Origin: Enterobacter sp. CC120223-11
Lineage (GTDB): Bacteria > Pseudomonadota > Gammaproteobacteria > Enterobacterales > Enterobacteriaceae
Direction: 5' to 3'
DNA: 64,000 bases
Assembly (NCBI RefSeq): GCF_900215375.1
Contig: NZ_OBEF01000004.1
Coordinates: 1-64,000 of the forward strand
This document shows, piece by piece, positions 48,559 through 55,425 of this stretch. The number at the start of each line of letters is the position of its first letter. Position 1 is the first letter of the stretch. The notes under the pieces were generated by a model. The model saw nothing but the letters and a program-made list of their open reading frames with translations, did not search any database and had not been told where the DNA came from. Both the position numbers and the translations under genes were made by a program.

Positions 48559-48584
48559 GCAACTTTTCAGTGACCTCCGGCGAA
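48559..48584 (+). promoter_or_regulatory. Predicted ECF sigma promoter of the peroxiredoxin operon
   Basis: GCAACT (48559-48564), a 16-bp spacer and CGAA (48581-48584) stand 45 nt upstream of the peroxiredoxin start. This is very close to the GTAACC-N16-CGAA motif I recall for Caulobacter SigF, the sigma factor paired with NrsF. The same operon encodes a sigma factor and NrsF-type anti-sigma, so autoregulation is expected. Confidence 0.6.
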
Positions 48585-48628
48585 TTGTTCAGGGAAGACC
48601 CTTTTTCTCAACAAGACCGGAGCCGACC

Positions 48629-49192
48629 ATGATTGCTGTGAAACACCGTTTATCCCTGCTCGCGACCGCCGCCGCATTCGGCTTATCCCTGATGGCCTTC
48701 AATGCCGAAGCGGCCCTGCCCGCTGGCGCCAGCGCGCCTGACTTCAAACTGGACGCCGCACTGGGCGGTAAACCCATGACCTTCTCGCTTCAGCAGGCTT
48801 TGCAGAAAGGACCAGTGGTGCTCTACTTCTTCCCTGCAGCCTTCACCGCAGGCTGCACGCTGGAAGCCCACGACTTCGCCGAAGCGACCGATGATTTTAA
48901 AAAACTGGGGGCAACAGTGATTGGTGTTACCGCCGGGAATACCGATCAGGTCGGTAAATTCTCGCAGCTGGAGTGCCGCAATAAGTTTGCCGTCGCCGCC
49001 GACCCGGGTGCGAAAGTGGCCGCCGAATACCAGACGCAGATGCAAATGGGCGGCAAAACGCTCTCCGATCGCACCTCGTTTGTGATTGCGCCGGACGGCA
49101 AAATCCTGCTGAGCTACACCGACCGCAACCCGGACGAGCACATCCAGAAAACCATGGATGCCGTGAAAAAATACGCTCAGTCACACTCCTGA
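48629..49192 (+). CDS. Periplasmic peroxiredoxin (AhpC/TSA family)
   Basis: 187-aa exported peroxiredoxin. A clear Sec signal peptide ends near NAEA-A (residue 29). The thioredoxin-fold core contains the peroxidatic motif FFPAAFTAGCTLEA (Cys76) and a second cysteine in SQLECRNKF (Cys116), which may resolve it. It reduces peroxides in the envelope and needs an electron donor there; the next gene, 19 bp on, encodes a DsbD-like transporter that can supply electrons. First gene of a four-gene operon with an ECF sigma/anti-sigma pair. The pairing recalls the ScsB/PprX envelope peroxiredoxin pathway of Caulobacter. Confidence 0.9.
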   Translation: MIAVKHRLSLLATAAAFGLSLMAFNAEAALPAGASAPDFKLDAALGGKPMTFSLQQALQKGPVVLYFFPAAFTAGCTLEAHDFAEATDDFKKLGATVIGVTAGNTDQVGKFSQLECRNKFAVAADPGAKVAAEYQTQMQMGGKTLSDRTSFVIAPDGKILLSYTDRNPDEHIQKTMDAVKKYAQSHS

Positions 49193-49211
49193 TAACCGAC
49201 AGAGACGCGCC

Positions 49212-50435
49212 ATGCTAACCGCCCTGTTCGCCGCCTTCGTTGGCGGCATTATTCTCAACTTTATGCCGTGCGTGTTCCCGGTGGTTTCGCTCAAGGCTTT
49301 TGGCCTGCTGCGCCACGACGGTAATACCGCCAGCGCCCGCAGCGAAGGCCTGGCGTTTCTGCTCGGCGTCGTAGTCACCATGATGGCGCTCGCCGGGATT
49401 TTGCTGGCTGCCCGCGCGGGCGGTGCCGCCGTCGGCTGGGGCTTCCAGCTGCAGTCGCCGCTGGTGATCTCCCTGCTGGCGCTGGTGATCCTGGGAGCCG
49501 CTCTGAACCTGCTTGGCGTGTTTGAAGTGGGGCTTTCGCTCCAGCGCGCAGGGGAAATCTCCGTCGGGAGTGGGGCGTTTGTCCGTTCGGCGCTGACCGG
49601 TGCGCTGGCCATTATCGTGGCTACGCCCTGCTCGGCCCCGTTTATGGCGAGTGCTATCGGCTATGCGCTGGTGCAGCCGCCCACAGTCGCGTTAGCCATT
49701 TTCTTCGCGCTGGCTTTGGGCTTTGCCGCGCCGTTCACGCTGATCTCGCTCTTCCCTGCGCTGGCAAAACGCCTGCCGAGGCCCGGCGCTTGGATGAACG
49801 TGCTCAAGCACGCGCTGGCATTTCCAATGCTGGGTGCCTTCGCGTGGCTGGTGTGGGTGCTCGCCCAGCAGGCTGGCACAACGGCACTGGGCGTGCTGCT
49901 GGCCGGTTCGGTCGCGCTCAGTTTAGCTGCATGGCTGTACGGCATTGCCCAACGCCGCCAGCTGGCAGGCCGGGGTTATCGGGTGATGTATTCGCTGACA
50001 GCGGCGTTATTGGTAGCGATTATCGCGCCGCTGCCGGGCGTGATGAAACCTGTTGAAAGCACCGACGTGAGTGTCAGTACCGCGCCAATAAAATGGACGC
50101 CCCAAACCGTGGCGGAACAGCGCGGGCACGGCAAAGCCATCTTTGTGAATTTCACCGCCTCCTGGTGCATCACCTGCCAGGTCAACGATAAAACCTCACT
50201 TTCGACCAAAGCGGTGAAAGAGGCGCTGGCCCGCACCGGCACGCTGTATATGGTGGCAGATTCGACTAAATTTAATCCTGATGTCGATGATGCGCTGAGC
50301 CAGTTTGGTCAGGGAGGATTGCCGCTTTACGTGGTCTATCCTGCCGACGGCGGCGCGCCGAAAGTATTGCCTCAGGTATTAACCCCAACACTGGTCGTTA
50401 ATGCCCTTAATCAGGCGTCGGGTAAAAAGGCGTGA
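49212..50435 (+). CDS. DsbD/CcdA-like thiol-disulfide electron transporter with thioredoxin domain
   Basis: 407-aa inner-membrane protein with about eight hydrophobic segments and a C-terminal periplasmic thioredoxin domain. The membrane cysteines are in LNFMPCVFPV (Cys20) and VATPCSAPFM (Cys140), the DsbD-beta pattern that takes electrons from cytoplasmic thioredoxin. The C-terminal active site is ASWCITC (Cys319, Cys322). Unlike DsbD it lacks the N-terminal alpha domain and has no signal peptide. It probably reduces the peroxiredoxin encoded upstream. It is 54 bp from the sigma-factor gene and appears co-transcribed. Confidence 0.9.
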   Translation: MLTALFAAFVGGIILNFMPCVFPVVSLKAFGLLRHDGNTASARSEGLAFLLGVVVTMMALAGILLAARAGGAAVGWGFQLQSPLVISLLALVILGAALNLLGVFEVGLSLQRAGEISVGSGAFVRSALTGALAIIVATPCSAPFMASAIGYALVQPPTVALAIFFALALGFAAPFTLISLFPALAKRLPRPGAWMNVLKHALAFPMLGAFAWLVWVLAQQAGTTALGVLLAGSVALSLAAWLYGIAQRRQLAGRGYRVMYSLTAALLVAIIAPLPGVMKPVESTDVSVSTAPIKWTPQTVAEQRGHGKAIFVNFTASWCITCQVNDKTSLSTKAVKEALARTGTLYMVADSTKFNPDVDDALSQFGQGGLPLYVVYPADGGAPKVLPQVLTPTLVVNALNQASGKKA

Positions 50436-50489
50436 TGCTCGCGGCGGCAGATCGCCACGTTTTCCCGGCGTCTTGCTGCAAGGCGGAAT

Positions 50490-51059
50490 ATGGATAAGGT
50501 GATTGTCCCGCGTGAAGCCTGGCCCACGTACATGGCGCGCGCCCAGGCCGGAGATCGGCAGGCGTACACGCAGCTGTTGCAGACGCTGGTGCCGGTTATC
50601 CGCGCGATTGTTCGTAAGCAGATGGACGATGAGACGCTGATCGAAGACGTGATTCAGGATGTGCTGCTAACCCTGCATCGGATCCGTCACACCTACGATC
50701 CGGCCTGCCCTTTTTTGCCCTGGCTGATGGCGATTGCCCAGGCCAGAGCCATTGATGCCCTCAGGCGGCGCGGGCGTCGCGAACGGCGGGAAGTGATGGA
50801 TGATGACTCACTGCTCAGGGCAGAGGATCGCTCTCTTGCTCTCAGGGCAGAGCAGCTGGACGCAGGCGAAGAGCTGAGCGGCTTTCTCAATCAGCTTCCT
50901 GCCAGACAACGCCAGCTGGTTGAGCACGTCCACTTGCAGGAAATGAGCCTCGCCGAAGCGGCGCTGCGGCACAACCTGACGGTGTCTGCCGTCAAATCTT
51001 TACTACATCGGGCGTTGAATCATCTTCGCCGTAGCGGAGCCCAACATGGCCGATCATAA
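50490..51059 (+). CDS. ECF RNA polymerase sigma factor
   Basis: 189-aa group IV sigma factor. Region 2 runs from about residue 20 to 95 (AYTQLLQTLVPVIRAIVRKQM, EDVIQDVLLTLHRIRHTYDP, FLPWLMAIAQARAIDALRRRGRR). Region 4 is about 130-185 (LNQLPARQRQLVEHVHLQEMSLAEAALRHNLTVSAVKSLLHRALNHLRR). The RRRGRR stretch and short spacer are as in SigF-like sigma factors. AAGGCGG precedes the ATG. It overlaps the membrane anti-sigma gene by 14 nt. Expected to transcribe its own operon when the anti-sigma factor is inactivated. Confidence 0.93.
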   Translation: MDKVIVPREAWPTYMARAQAGDRQAYTQLLQTLVPVIRAIVRKQMDDETLIEDVIQDVLLTLHRIRHTYDPACPFLPWLMAIAQARAIDALRRRGRRERREVMDDDSLLRAEDRSLALRAEQLDAGEELSGFLNQLPARQRQLVEHVHLQEMSLAEAALRHNLTVSAVKSLLHRALNHLRRSGAQHGRS

Positions 51060-51669
51060 CGCTCTTATCTCCGGGCTGGGCGACCACGCCGCCCCCGTAA
51101 CACGCGTGAAGTCCACGGGATGGCGGACGTTTCTCTGGACCCTCACCGCCCTTCCCTGCGGCGCGCTGGCAAGCCTGCTGGTGTCACGTGAAGCAACGGA
51201 CTGGACCCAGTCCGGCGCGCTGCTGGCCGGTTTACAACTTATGTTGGCCTTCGTAACGGGTCTGCTGGCGATTCGCAATGCGTTCACCATCAGCATTGCC
51301 GGGCGTCGGGGTAGCGGCTGGCGGCTGTTTCTTCCGCTGCTGCTGGTCTGGCTGACCACGCTCGGCCTGAGTCTCGGGCACCAGCCTGCGCATATCGACA
51401 GCCACGATACACAGTGTTTCACTTTTATGGTGACCGTCAGCGTGCCGATGATCGCCCTGGTGATCCTTTGGCTGCGGCAAACTCGGACCCTGACGCCGCT
51501 GCGTAGCTTGCTGTGTGCAGGCGCAGGTGTTGCCTGCATGGCGGTGACGCTGCTGTCATTTTGCCATCCGGTACATCTGCATCCGATGGATCTGCTGATG
51601 CACGTTGCGGCATTCGCCGTTGTTGTCGGCGCGACCGCGTTGGCTGGCTGGCGATGGGTGAAAGTGTAG
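51046..51669 (+). CDS. NrsF-type (DUF1109) membrane anti-sigma factor
   Basis: 207-aa inner-membrane protein with about six hydrophobic segments and no soluble anti-sigma domain, the pattern of NrsF (DUF1109), which sequesters SigF in Caulobacter. Two cysteines in His-rich loops, HIDSHDTQCF (Cys124) and SFCHPVHLHP (Cys173), are 49 residues apart. I recall that two cysteines about 50 apart in Caulobacter NrsF are needed for chromate and cadmium sensing. The start overlaps the sigma gene by 14 nt. The signal here may be a metal, hypochlorite or another thiol-reactive stress. Confidence 0.88.
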   Translation: MADHNALISGLGDHAAPVTRVKSTGWRTFLWTLTALPCGALASLLVSREATDWTQSGALLAGLQLMLAFVTGLLAIRNAFTISIAGRRGSGWRLFLPLLLVWLTTLGLSLGHQPAHIDSHDTQCFTFMVTVSVPMIALVILWLRQTRTLTPLRSLLCAGAGVACMAVTLLSFCHPVHLHPMDLLMHVAAFAVVVGATALAGWRWVKV

Positions 51670-51689
51670 GAGAGGAGAATGACGTGAAG

Positions 51690-51715
51690 ACGGCAGCGCG
51701 GAGTCGCCCTGCCGT
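51690..51715. terminator. Hairpin between convergent anti-sigma and carbonic anhydrase genes
   Basis: Stem ACGGCAG/CTGCCGT with a 12-nt GC-rich loop fills the 55-bp gap. There is no T tract on either strand, so termination strength is doubtful. Confidence 0.4.
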
Positions 51716-51724
51716 AAGAAGCGA

Positions 51725-52360
51725 TTATTCGAAATAAGCGCCCGGATTCTCCGCCAGAGAGATAAAGGTATTGCTCTCGCGGTCCAGGGTGCGAATAACC
51801 CCTGATTCAATATCGTAGACCCAGCCGTGCAGGCGAATCGACTTGTTGCGCAGCCCAACGGCAACGGACGGATGCGTTTTAATGTTATTGAGCTGAGCGA
51901 TGACGTTCTCTTCCACCATCGCATTCACTTTGTCCGTTTCGTTCGCCCAGGTCTTCTTATCGACCACCGCCTTCGCCGCGTCAGAATAGCGCAGCCAGTG
52001 CTGAACGGCAGGCATAGGCTCGAGATTTTGCGCCGCGGCAATCGCCTTCATCGCGCCACAGTTAGAGTGCCCACAAATCACAATATCGCTCACGCCCAGC
52101 GCAACCACGGCGTATTCAATGGTGGCAGAAACACCGCCAGGCTCCGGGCCAAAGGAAGGGACAATATTGCCTGCGTTGCGGATAACGAACAGCTGGCCAG
52201 GCTCCTGTTGGGTAACCAGTTCCGGCACCAGACGGCTGTCTGAACAGGAGATGAACAGCGCTTTCGGGTTCTGGCTTGAGGCCAGGCTGCGGAAAAGCTC
52301 TTTACGCTGCGGGAAAATATCCTTCTGGAAGTTGAGGAACCCTTCGATGATATGTTGCAT
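51725..52360 (-). CDS. Beta-class carbonic anhydrase (CynT-like)
   Basis: 211-aa zinc enzyme interconverting CO2 and bicarbonate. Zinc ligands and the Asp-Arg dyad are in [11 protein letters not shown] (Cys39, Asp41, Arg43) and CGHSNCGAM (His98, Cys101). The sequence follows E. coli CynT (219 aa) more than Can ([44 protein letters not shown]), but no cyanase operon surrounds it, so I give no symbol. It is monocistronic and convergent with the sigma-factor operon. Confidence 0.93.
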   Translation of the reverse strand: MQHIIEGFLNFQKDIFPQRKELFRSLASSQNPKALFISCSDSRLVPELVTQQEPGQLFVIRNAGNIVPSFGPEPGGVSATIEYAVVALGVSDIVICGHSNCGAMKAIAAAQNLEPMPAVQHWLRYSDAAKAVVDKKTWANETDKVNAMVEENVIAQLNNIKTHPSVAVGLRNKSIRLHGWVYDIESGVIRTLDRESNTFISLAENPGAYFE

Positions 52361-52495
52361 AGCAAGATCTCTTTTTTTGTTTCAACAACGTTATGATGAA
52401 GATCACATTCTGTAATTTCAACGCTTGCGGACAGTTTACGACTTCGAAGGGTGGAGCTCACGTAAAAACTAACAATGAAGCAACATTGGCAGGCT

Positions 52496-52518
52496 GATGG
52501 CGGGCGACACCCGCCATC
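52496..52518 (-). terminator. Hairpin after the cold-shock-domain gene
   Basis: Nine-pair stem GATGGCGGG/CCCGCCATC with a 5-nt loop begins 5 nt after the stop of the cold-shock-domain gene. The downstream sequence has no T tract, so it may only be a 3'-end stabiliser. Confidence 0.4.
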
Positions 52519-52523
52519 TTCTA

Positions 52524-53006
52524 TCAGAGCTTGAGCATTTTTACCGTTTCTTCGATGTCGATTTCATCTTCCGAGTAGATCAGCGTCTTTTTCTGGAAGG
52601 TGGTGATCGCCAGCTTCTTCACGGAACGCATTTCACCCGCTTTGGCCGTGGCTTTCGGGCGAATGCTGTTCATCAACAGGCCCACCGACAGCACCGCATT
52701 CTCTTTATCGATTTTGTTGTCGACAGGCTCTTCTTCGCTGTAGACCAGATACGTTTTGATGGAGGAGAGTTTGAGGCGCTCGCCCGCAATGTAGATGTAT
52801 TTGCTTTCCGGCAGCACTTTCACCGCAAACGCCGAGAGGCCTTTGGTATTGGTCGTTGGCTGAAACGTCACCGCCGCGTCTTTTTTGATAAGCTCCGGGT
52901 TGGCGACCTTAATCACGTGAAAATAGCGGTTGTCGCCGTTTTCATCTTTGATAAATCCAAACCCTTTGTCTTCAAACCAGGTTGTGATTGTTCCGTTCAT
53001 CGCCAT
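52524..53006 (-). CDS. Cold-shock-domain protein with C-terminal extension
   Basis: 160-aa protein. Residues 3-70 form a cold-shock (OB-fold) domain with an RNP1-like motif (MNGTITTWFEDKGFGFIKDENGDNRYFHVIKV). The rest (about 75-160) is a separate region of unknown fold, ITTFQKKTLIYSEDEIDIEETV. Most Csp proteins are about 70 aa, so this is a longer, two-part variant found in enterics. I favour the ATG at 53006, which has GAGG 5 nt upstream. An upstream ATG at 53021 and an inner ATG at 53000 are also possible. Probably binds single-stranded RNA or DNA; the specific role is unknown. Confidence 0.85.
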   Translation of the reverse strand: MAMNGTITTWFEDKGFGFIKDENGDNRYFHVIKVANPELIKKDAAVTFQPTTNTKGLSAFAVKVLPESKYIYIAGERLKLSSIKTYLVYSEEEPVDNKIDKENAVLSVGLLMNSIRPKATAKAGEMRSVKKLAITTFQKKTLIYSEDEIDIEETVKMLKL

Positions 53007-53375
53007 TACCGCCTCATTCATCTTTCACCAAAATTTTGCAGCGCGCAGTGTAGCACAATGCCGTGCAGGCTATGCCTTTGAGTTAAGTCTGGCCGATAAA
53101 TGTTGGGGATGCCAAAGAGAATGCAGCGTTGAAGGAAGTACTGGAGCAGTGAAGGGATCTTTTGAAGCCTGCCAACCATCCCGATACTGCACTTCGGGAT
53201 GTGTCTGATAACGTGGCTTTACATAAGGTCGAGCTATCATGTCCAGAGCTACACATACGGTATGTTTGAACCGCCTGTTGTCGATCCACTGCAGGGAGTG
53301 ACGGCCGACGCTAACGGATACACTCATCTGGGTCTTCCTAAGAGAGTATGGGAGCGGTCAGTACGCTCCCAATTA
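53007..53375. other. Intergenic region without recognised genes
   Basis: About 370 bases with lower coding quality than the neighbours. Several short open frames occur on both strands without ribosome sites, and none looks like a known protein. A GGGAGCG/CGCTCCC hairpin (53350-53370) lies just after the stop of the next minus-strand gene and may terminate it. Otherwise I see no feature. Confidence 0.5.
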
Positions 53376-54149
53376 CTATTTGGCGACTACGCGCTTACGC
53401 CTGTCGCTCACCACCAGTCCGGCAATCATTAGCATAATCGCCAGGCCGAATATCAGGCTGGTCATGTTCGCGCCTAGTCCAATGCCGCCGTTATCGACCG
53501 GCTGGGAAAGCAGATCGCCGCAGGCCGCGCCGAACGGACGGGTCAGAATATATGCCGCCCAGAAGCAAAACACGCGATTTGCTTTAAAGATAAAGCAAGC
53601 CCCAGCGACAATCAGGATCCACGTGCCAAAGAACAGCGCCGCACCGTAATAACCGAGGTCAATGCCCTCCGCCAGCCAGTCCCCCACCGCCGTACCGAGG
53701 GCAAAGGTTGCCAGAATCACTAGCCAGTAGAAGAATTCCCGACTACGACTATTGATACTGTGAATCGATAGCGTGCCCTCCCGCCGATACCACACGATAA
53801 AGACCACCAGCAACATCACGCTAAATACCAGCGAAGAAAGCGGCAGCGGCACGTGCCAGGCATCGGTGAGATTATCAGTAATCAGCGTGCCAAAAACGCT
53901 GATAAACACCACCGTAACCCAGTACAGTACAGGCTGATAGCGCGTCGCCCGCATCTGGAAAAACAGCGATATCGCAAGCAGTGCGCCGGTGACTATCGAG
54001 GTATTGGCTAATCCAAAATGTAAATCCATGTTCAGGAAATCCGCCGCCGTTTCGCCCACGGTGGTCGACATCATCTTAATTAGCCAGAACACAAGTGTGA
54101 TCTCAGGAACTTTATTAATCCACATAGGTGAAGTCTGTTGCATCGTCAT
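53376..54149 (-). CDS. COG4705/DUF347-type integral membrane protein
   Basis: 257-aa protein with about eight hydrophobic segments arranged as repeats, each with an acidic or Thr/Gly-rich motif (KMMSTTVGETAADFLNMD, TLITDNLTDAWHVPL, FALGTAVGDWLAEGIDLGYYG, TRPFGAACGDLLSQP). The repeated T-x-G-[ED]-x2-[AG]-D pattern is typical of the uncharacterised DUF347/COG4705 membrane proteins. Function unknown; the repeated acidic membrane motifs suggest transport. The start overlaps the PAP2 gene stop (ATGA). It is the last gene of a DedA-PAP2-this gene operon whose promoter carries a CusR-type box. Confidence 0.85.
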   Translation of the reverse strand: MTMQQTSPMWINKVPEITLVFWLIKMMSTTVGETAADFLNMDLHFGLANTSIVTGALLAISLFFQMRATRYQPVLYWVTVVFISVFGTLITDNLTDAWHVPLPLSSLVFSVMLLVVFIVWYRREGTLSIHSINSRSREFFYWLVILATFALGTAVGDWLAEGIDLGYYGAALFFGTWILIVAGACFIFKANRVFCFWAAYILTRPFGAACGDLLSQPVDNGGIGLGANMTSLIFGLAIMLMIAGLVVSDRRKRVVAK

Positions 54150-54679
54150 ACCTTTTTCCTCGCACTCGTTAAAAGTTGTACGATTTGCATCCGGGTCATT
54201 ATCCAGGCGCTAACCAGCGCAACCACGAACGCGCCCAGCATATCAACCGGGAAATGCAGGCCCAGATACACTCTGGCCCAGGCCACCGCCAGCCCGGCAG
54301 TAAACAGCCAGGCGCCAGCAGTTCTCAAGCGTGCGGTCATCATCAGCGTGAAGGCAAAGGCCCAAATCAGCACCGCGTGATCGCTGGGAAAAGATGCGCT
54401 GGCAGAGTGAGCCACCAACGTATTACCGATGCCAACCACGAACGGGCGCGGTGTCGGCCAAACGTGACCTATGGTGACATTGATGAGCAAAGCAAACGCC
54501 GCACTGAGCACTGCGGTCATCACCAGCAGACGATTCTCTTTTTTACGCCACAGCCATACCGTCGTCAGCGGGAGCAGCCATAGCGGAAGTTCCGCCATCG
54601 CCCGCACAATGTTCAGCGCGAGGGGGGCTGGCATTTGTGATGCATTGATAAGTAAGAATAATGTTGCATTTATCGACAT
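54146..54679 (-). CDS. PAP2-family phosphatase, probable undecaprenyl-diphosphatase
   Basis: 177-aa inner-membrane protein with five to six helices. The three PAP2 motifs are visible: WPTPRPF (motif 1), SFPSDHAVLIWAF (motif 2, with PSDH as in BcrC/YbjG) and ARVYLGLHFPVDMLG (motif 3, catalytic His). The PSDH form points to undecaprenyl pyrophosphate phosphatases, which regenerate lipid carrier and can protect against bacitracin. It lies between a DedA gene (10 bp upstream) and the COG4705 gene (4-nt overlap). Confidence 0.9.
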   Translation of the reverse strand: MSINATLFLLINASQMPAPLALNIVRAMAELPLWLLPLTTVWLWRKKENRLLVMTAVLSAAFALLINVTIGHVWPTPRPFVVGIGNTLVAHSASASFPSDHAVLIWAFAFTLMMTARLRTAGAWLFTAGLAVAWARVYLGLHFPVDMLGAFVVALVSAWIMTRMQIVQLLTSARKKV

Positions 54680-54689
54680 GAAAAAATTC

Positions 54690-55316
54690 TCATTGACCTG
54701 AAACCGTCCGACGGAAGAGCTGATACCCTACCGGCATCACCGAAAGCACCACGATGGCGAGTGCCATCCATTCCATATGGCTTTTAACCCACGGCACCGA
54801 ACCGAGCGAATAGCCCAGAGTCATGAAGAACGTGCACCAGCAGGCGGCGCCGACGCTGTTCCACAGCATAAATTTACGCACCGGCATTTGTCCTATGCCC
54901 GCCATGAAGGGGGCCAGAGTTCTGACGACGGGAATAAAGCGGCCGATAAAGACGGTAGCGGCACCATATTTTTCAAAATAGTGCTTCGTCTGAGCCACGT
55001 GATGCGGTTTTAAGATCCGTTGATTGATAATGCGCTGACCAATTGCCGAGCGGCCAATCAGGTAGTTAAGAGTGTCGCCAGCAAACGCAGCGGCAATCAC
55101 CACCGCCAGCGCCAGCGCGGGCGACACGGTACTGCTGACCAGAAAAGCGCCCAGCGCAAAGAGCAGCGAGTCGCCGGGCAGGAACGGGGCAATCACCAAC
55201 CCGGTTTCACAGAAGATAATCAGCGCAATTGCGCCAAGTCCCCACAGCCCGTATTGGGCCAACAGTTCGCTAATATGTGAGGCCGAGAAAAAAGTGAAAA
55301 TGTCATGCAGAGCCAT
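54690..55316 (-). CDS. DedA family membrane protein
   Basis: 208-aa inner-membrane protein of the DedA/VTT family. Motifs CETGLVIAPFLPGDSLLFALGAF, AAFAGDTLNYLIGRSAIG and FIGRFIPVVRTLAPFMAGIGQM carry the conserved Glu and Arg residues of the re-entrant helices. Several DedA proteins have been shown to flip undecaprenyl phosphate or other lipids, and to affect polymyxin resistance. I chose the ATG at 55316 with GGAG upstream. First gene of an operon with the PAP2 phosphatase, so together they could recycle undecaprenyl carrier. Confidence 0.92.
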   Translation of the reverse strand: MALHDIFTFFSASHISELLAQYGLWGLGAIALIIFCETGLVIAPFLPGDSLLFALGAFLVSSTVSPALALAVVIAAAFAGDTLNYLIGRSAIGQRIINQRILKPHHVAQTKHYFEKYGAATVFIGRFIPVVRTLAPFMAGIGQMPVRKFMLWNSVGAACWCTFFMTLGYSLGSVPWVKSHMEWMALAIVVLSVMPVGYQLFRRTVSGQ

Positions 55317-55353
55317 TGGCTTCTCCGGGAGATTTCCGTATTGGAATTCCCGA

Positions 55354-55407
55354 ATTATCAGCTTTTGACCATGACTAAAGCTCAACCTCTACATGACAAT
55401 TTTGTCA
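55354..55407 (-). promoter_or_regulatory. CusR-type box and -10 of the DedA operon
   Basis: TGACAA-N2-TTGTCA (55394-55407) is a perfect palindrome of the type bound by CusR/PcoR/CopR response regulators. A GATAAT -10 lies at 55354-55359 on the minus strand with no good -35. The box centre is 41.5 bp from the upstream edge of the -10, the same distance as at the efflux operon. Confidence 0.72.
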
Positions 55408-55425
55408 GATTCGCGAATGCCGCCA

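Noticed and set aside
51684..51737. A 17-codon frame starting with GTG behind a GGAGAGGAG stretch after the anti-sigma gene
   Set aside because: Tempting because of the ribosome-like site, but it is built on the convergent hairpin and runs into the carbonic anhydrase stop; too short to support.
53070..53432. Several short frames in the gap between the cold-shock-domain gene and the COG4705 gene
   Set aside because: No ribosome sites or recognisable similarity; overlapping frames on both strands contradict each other.
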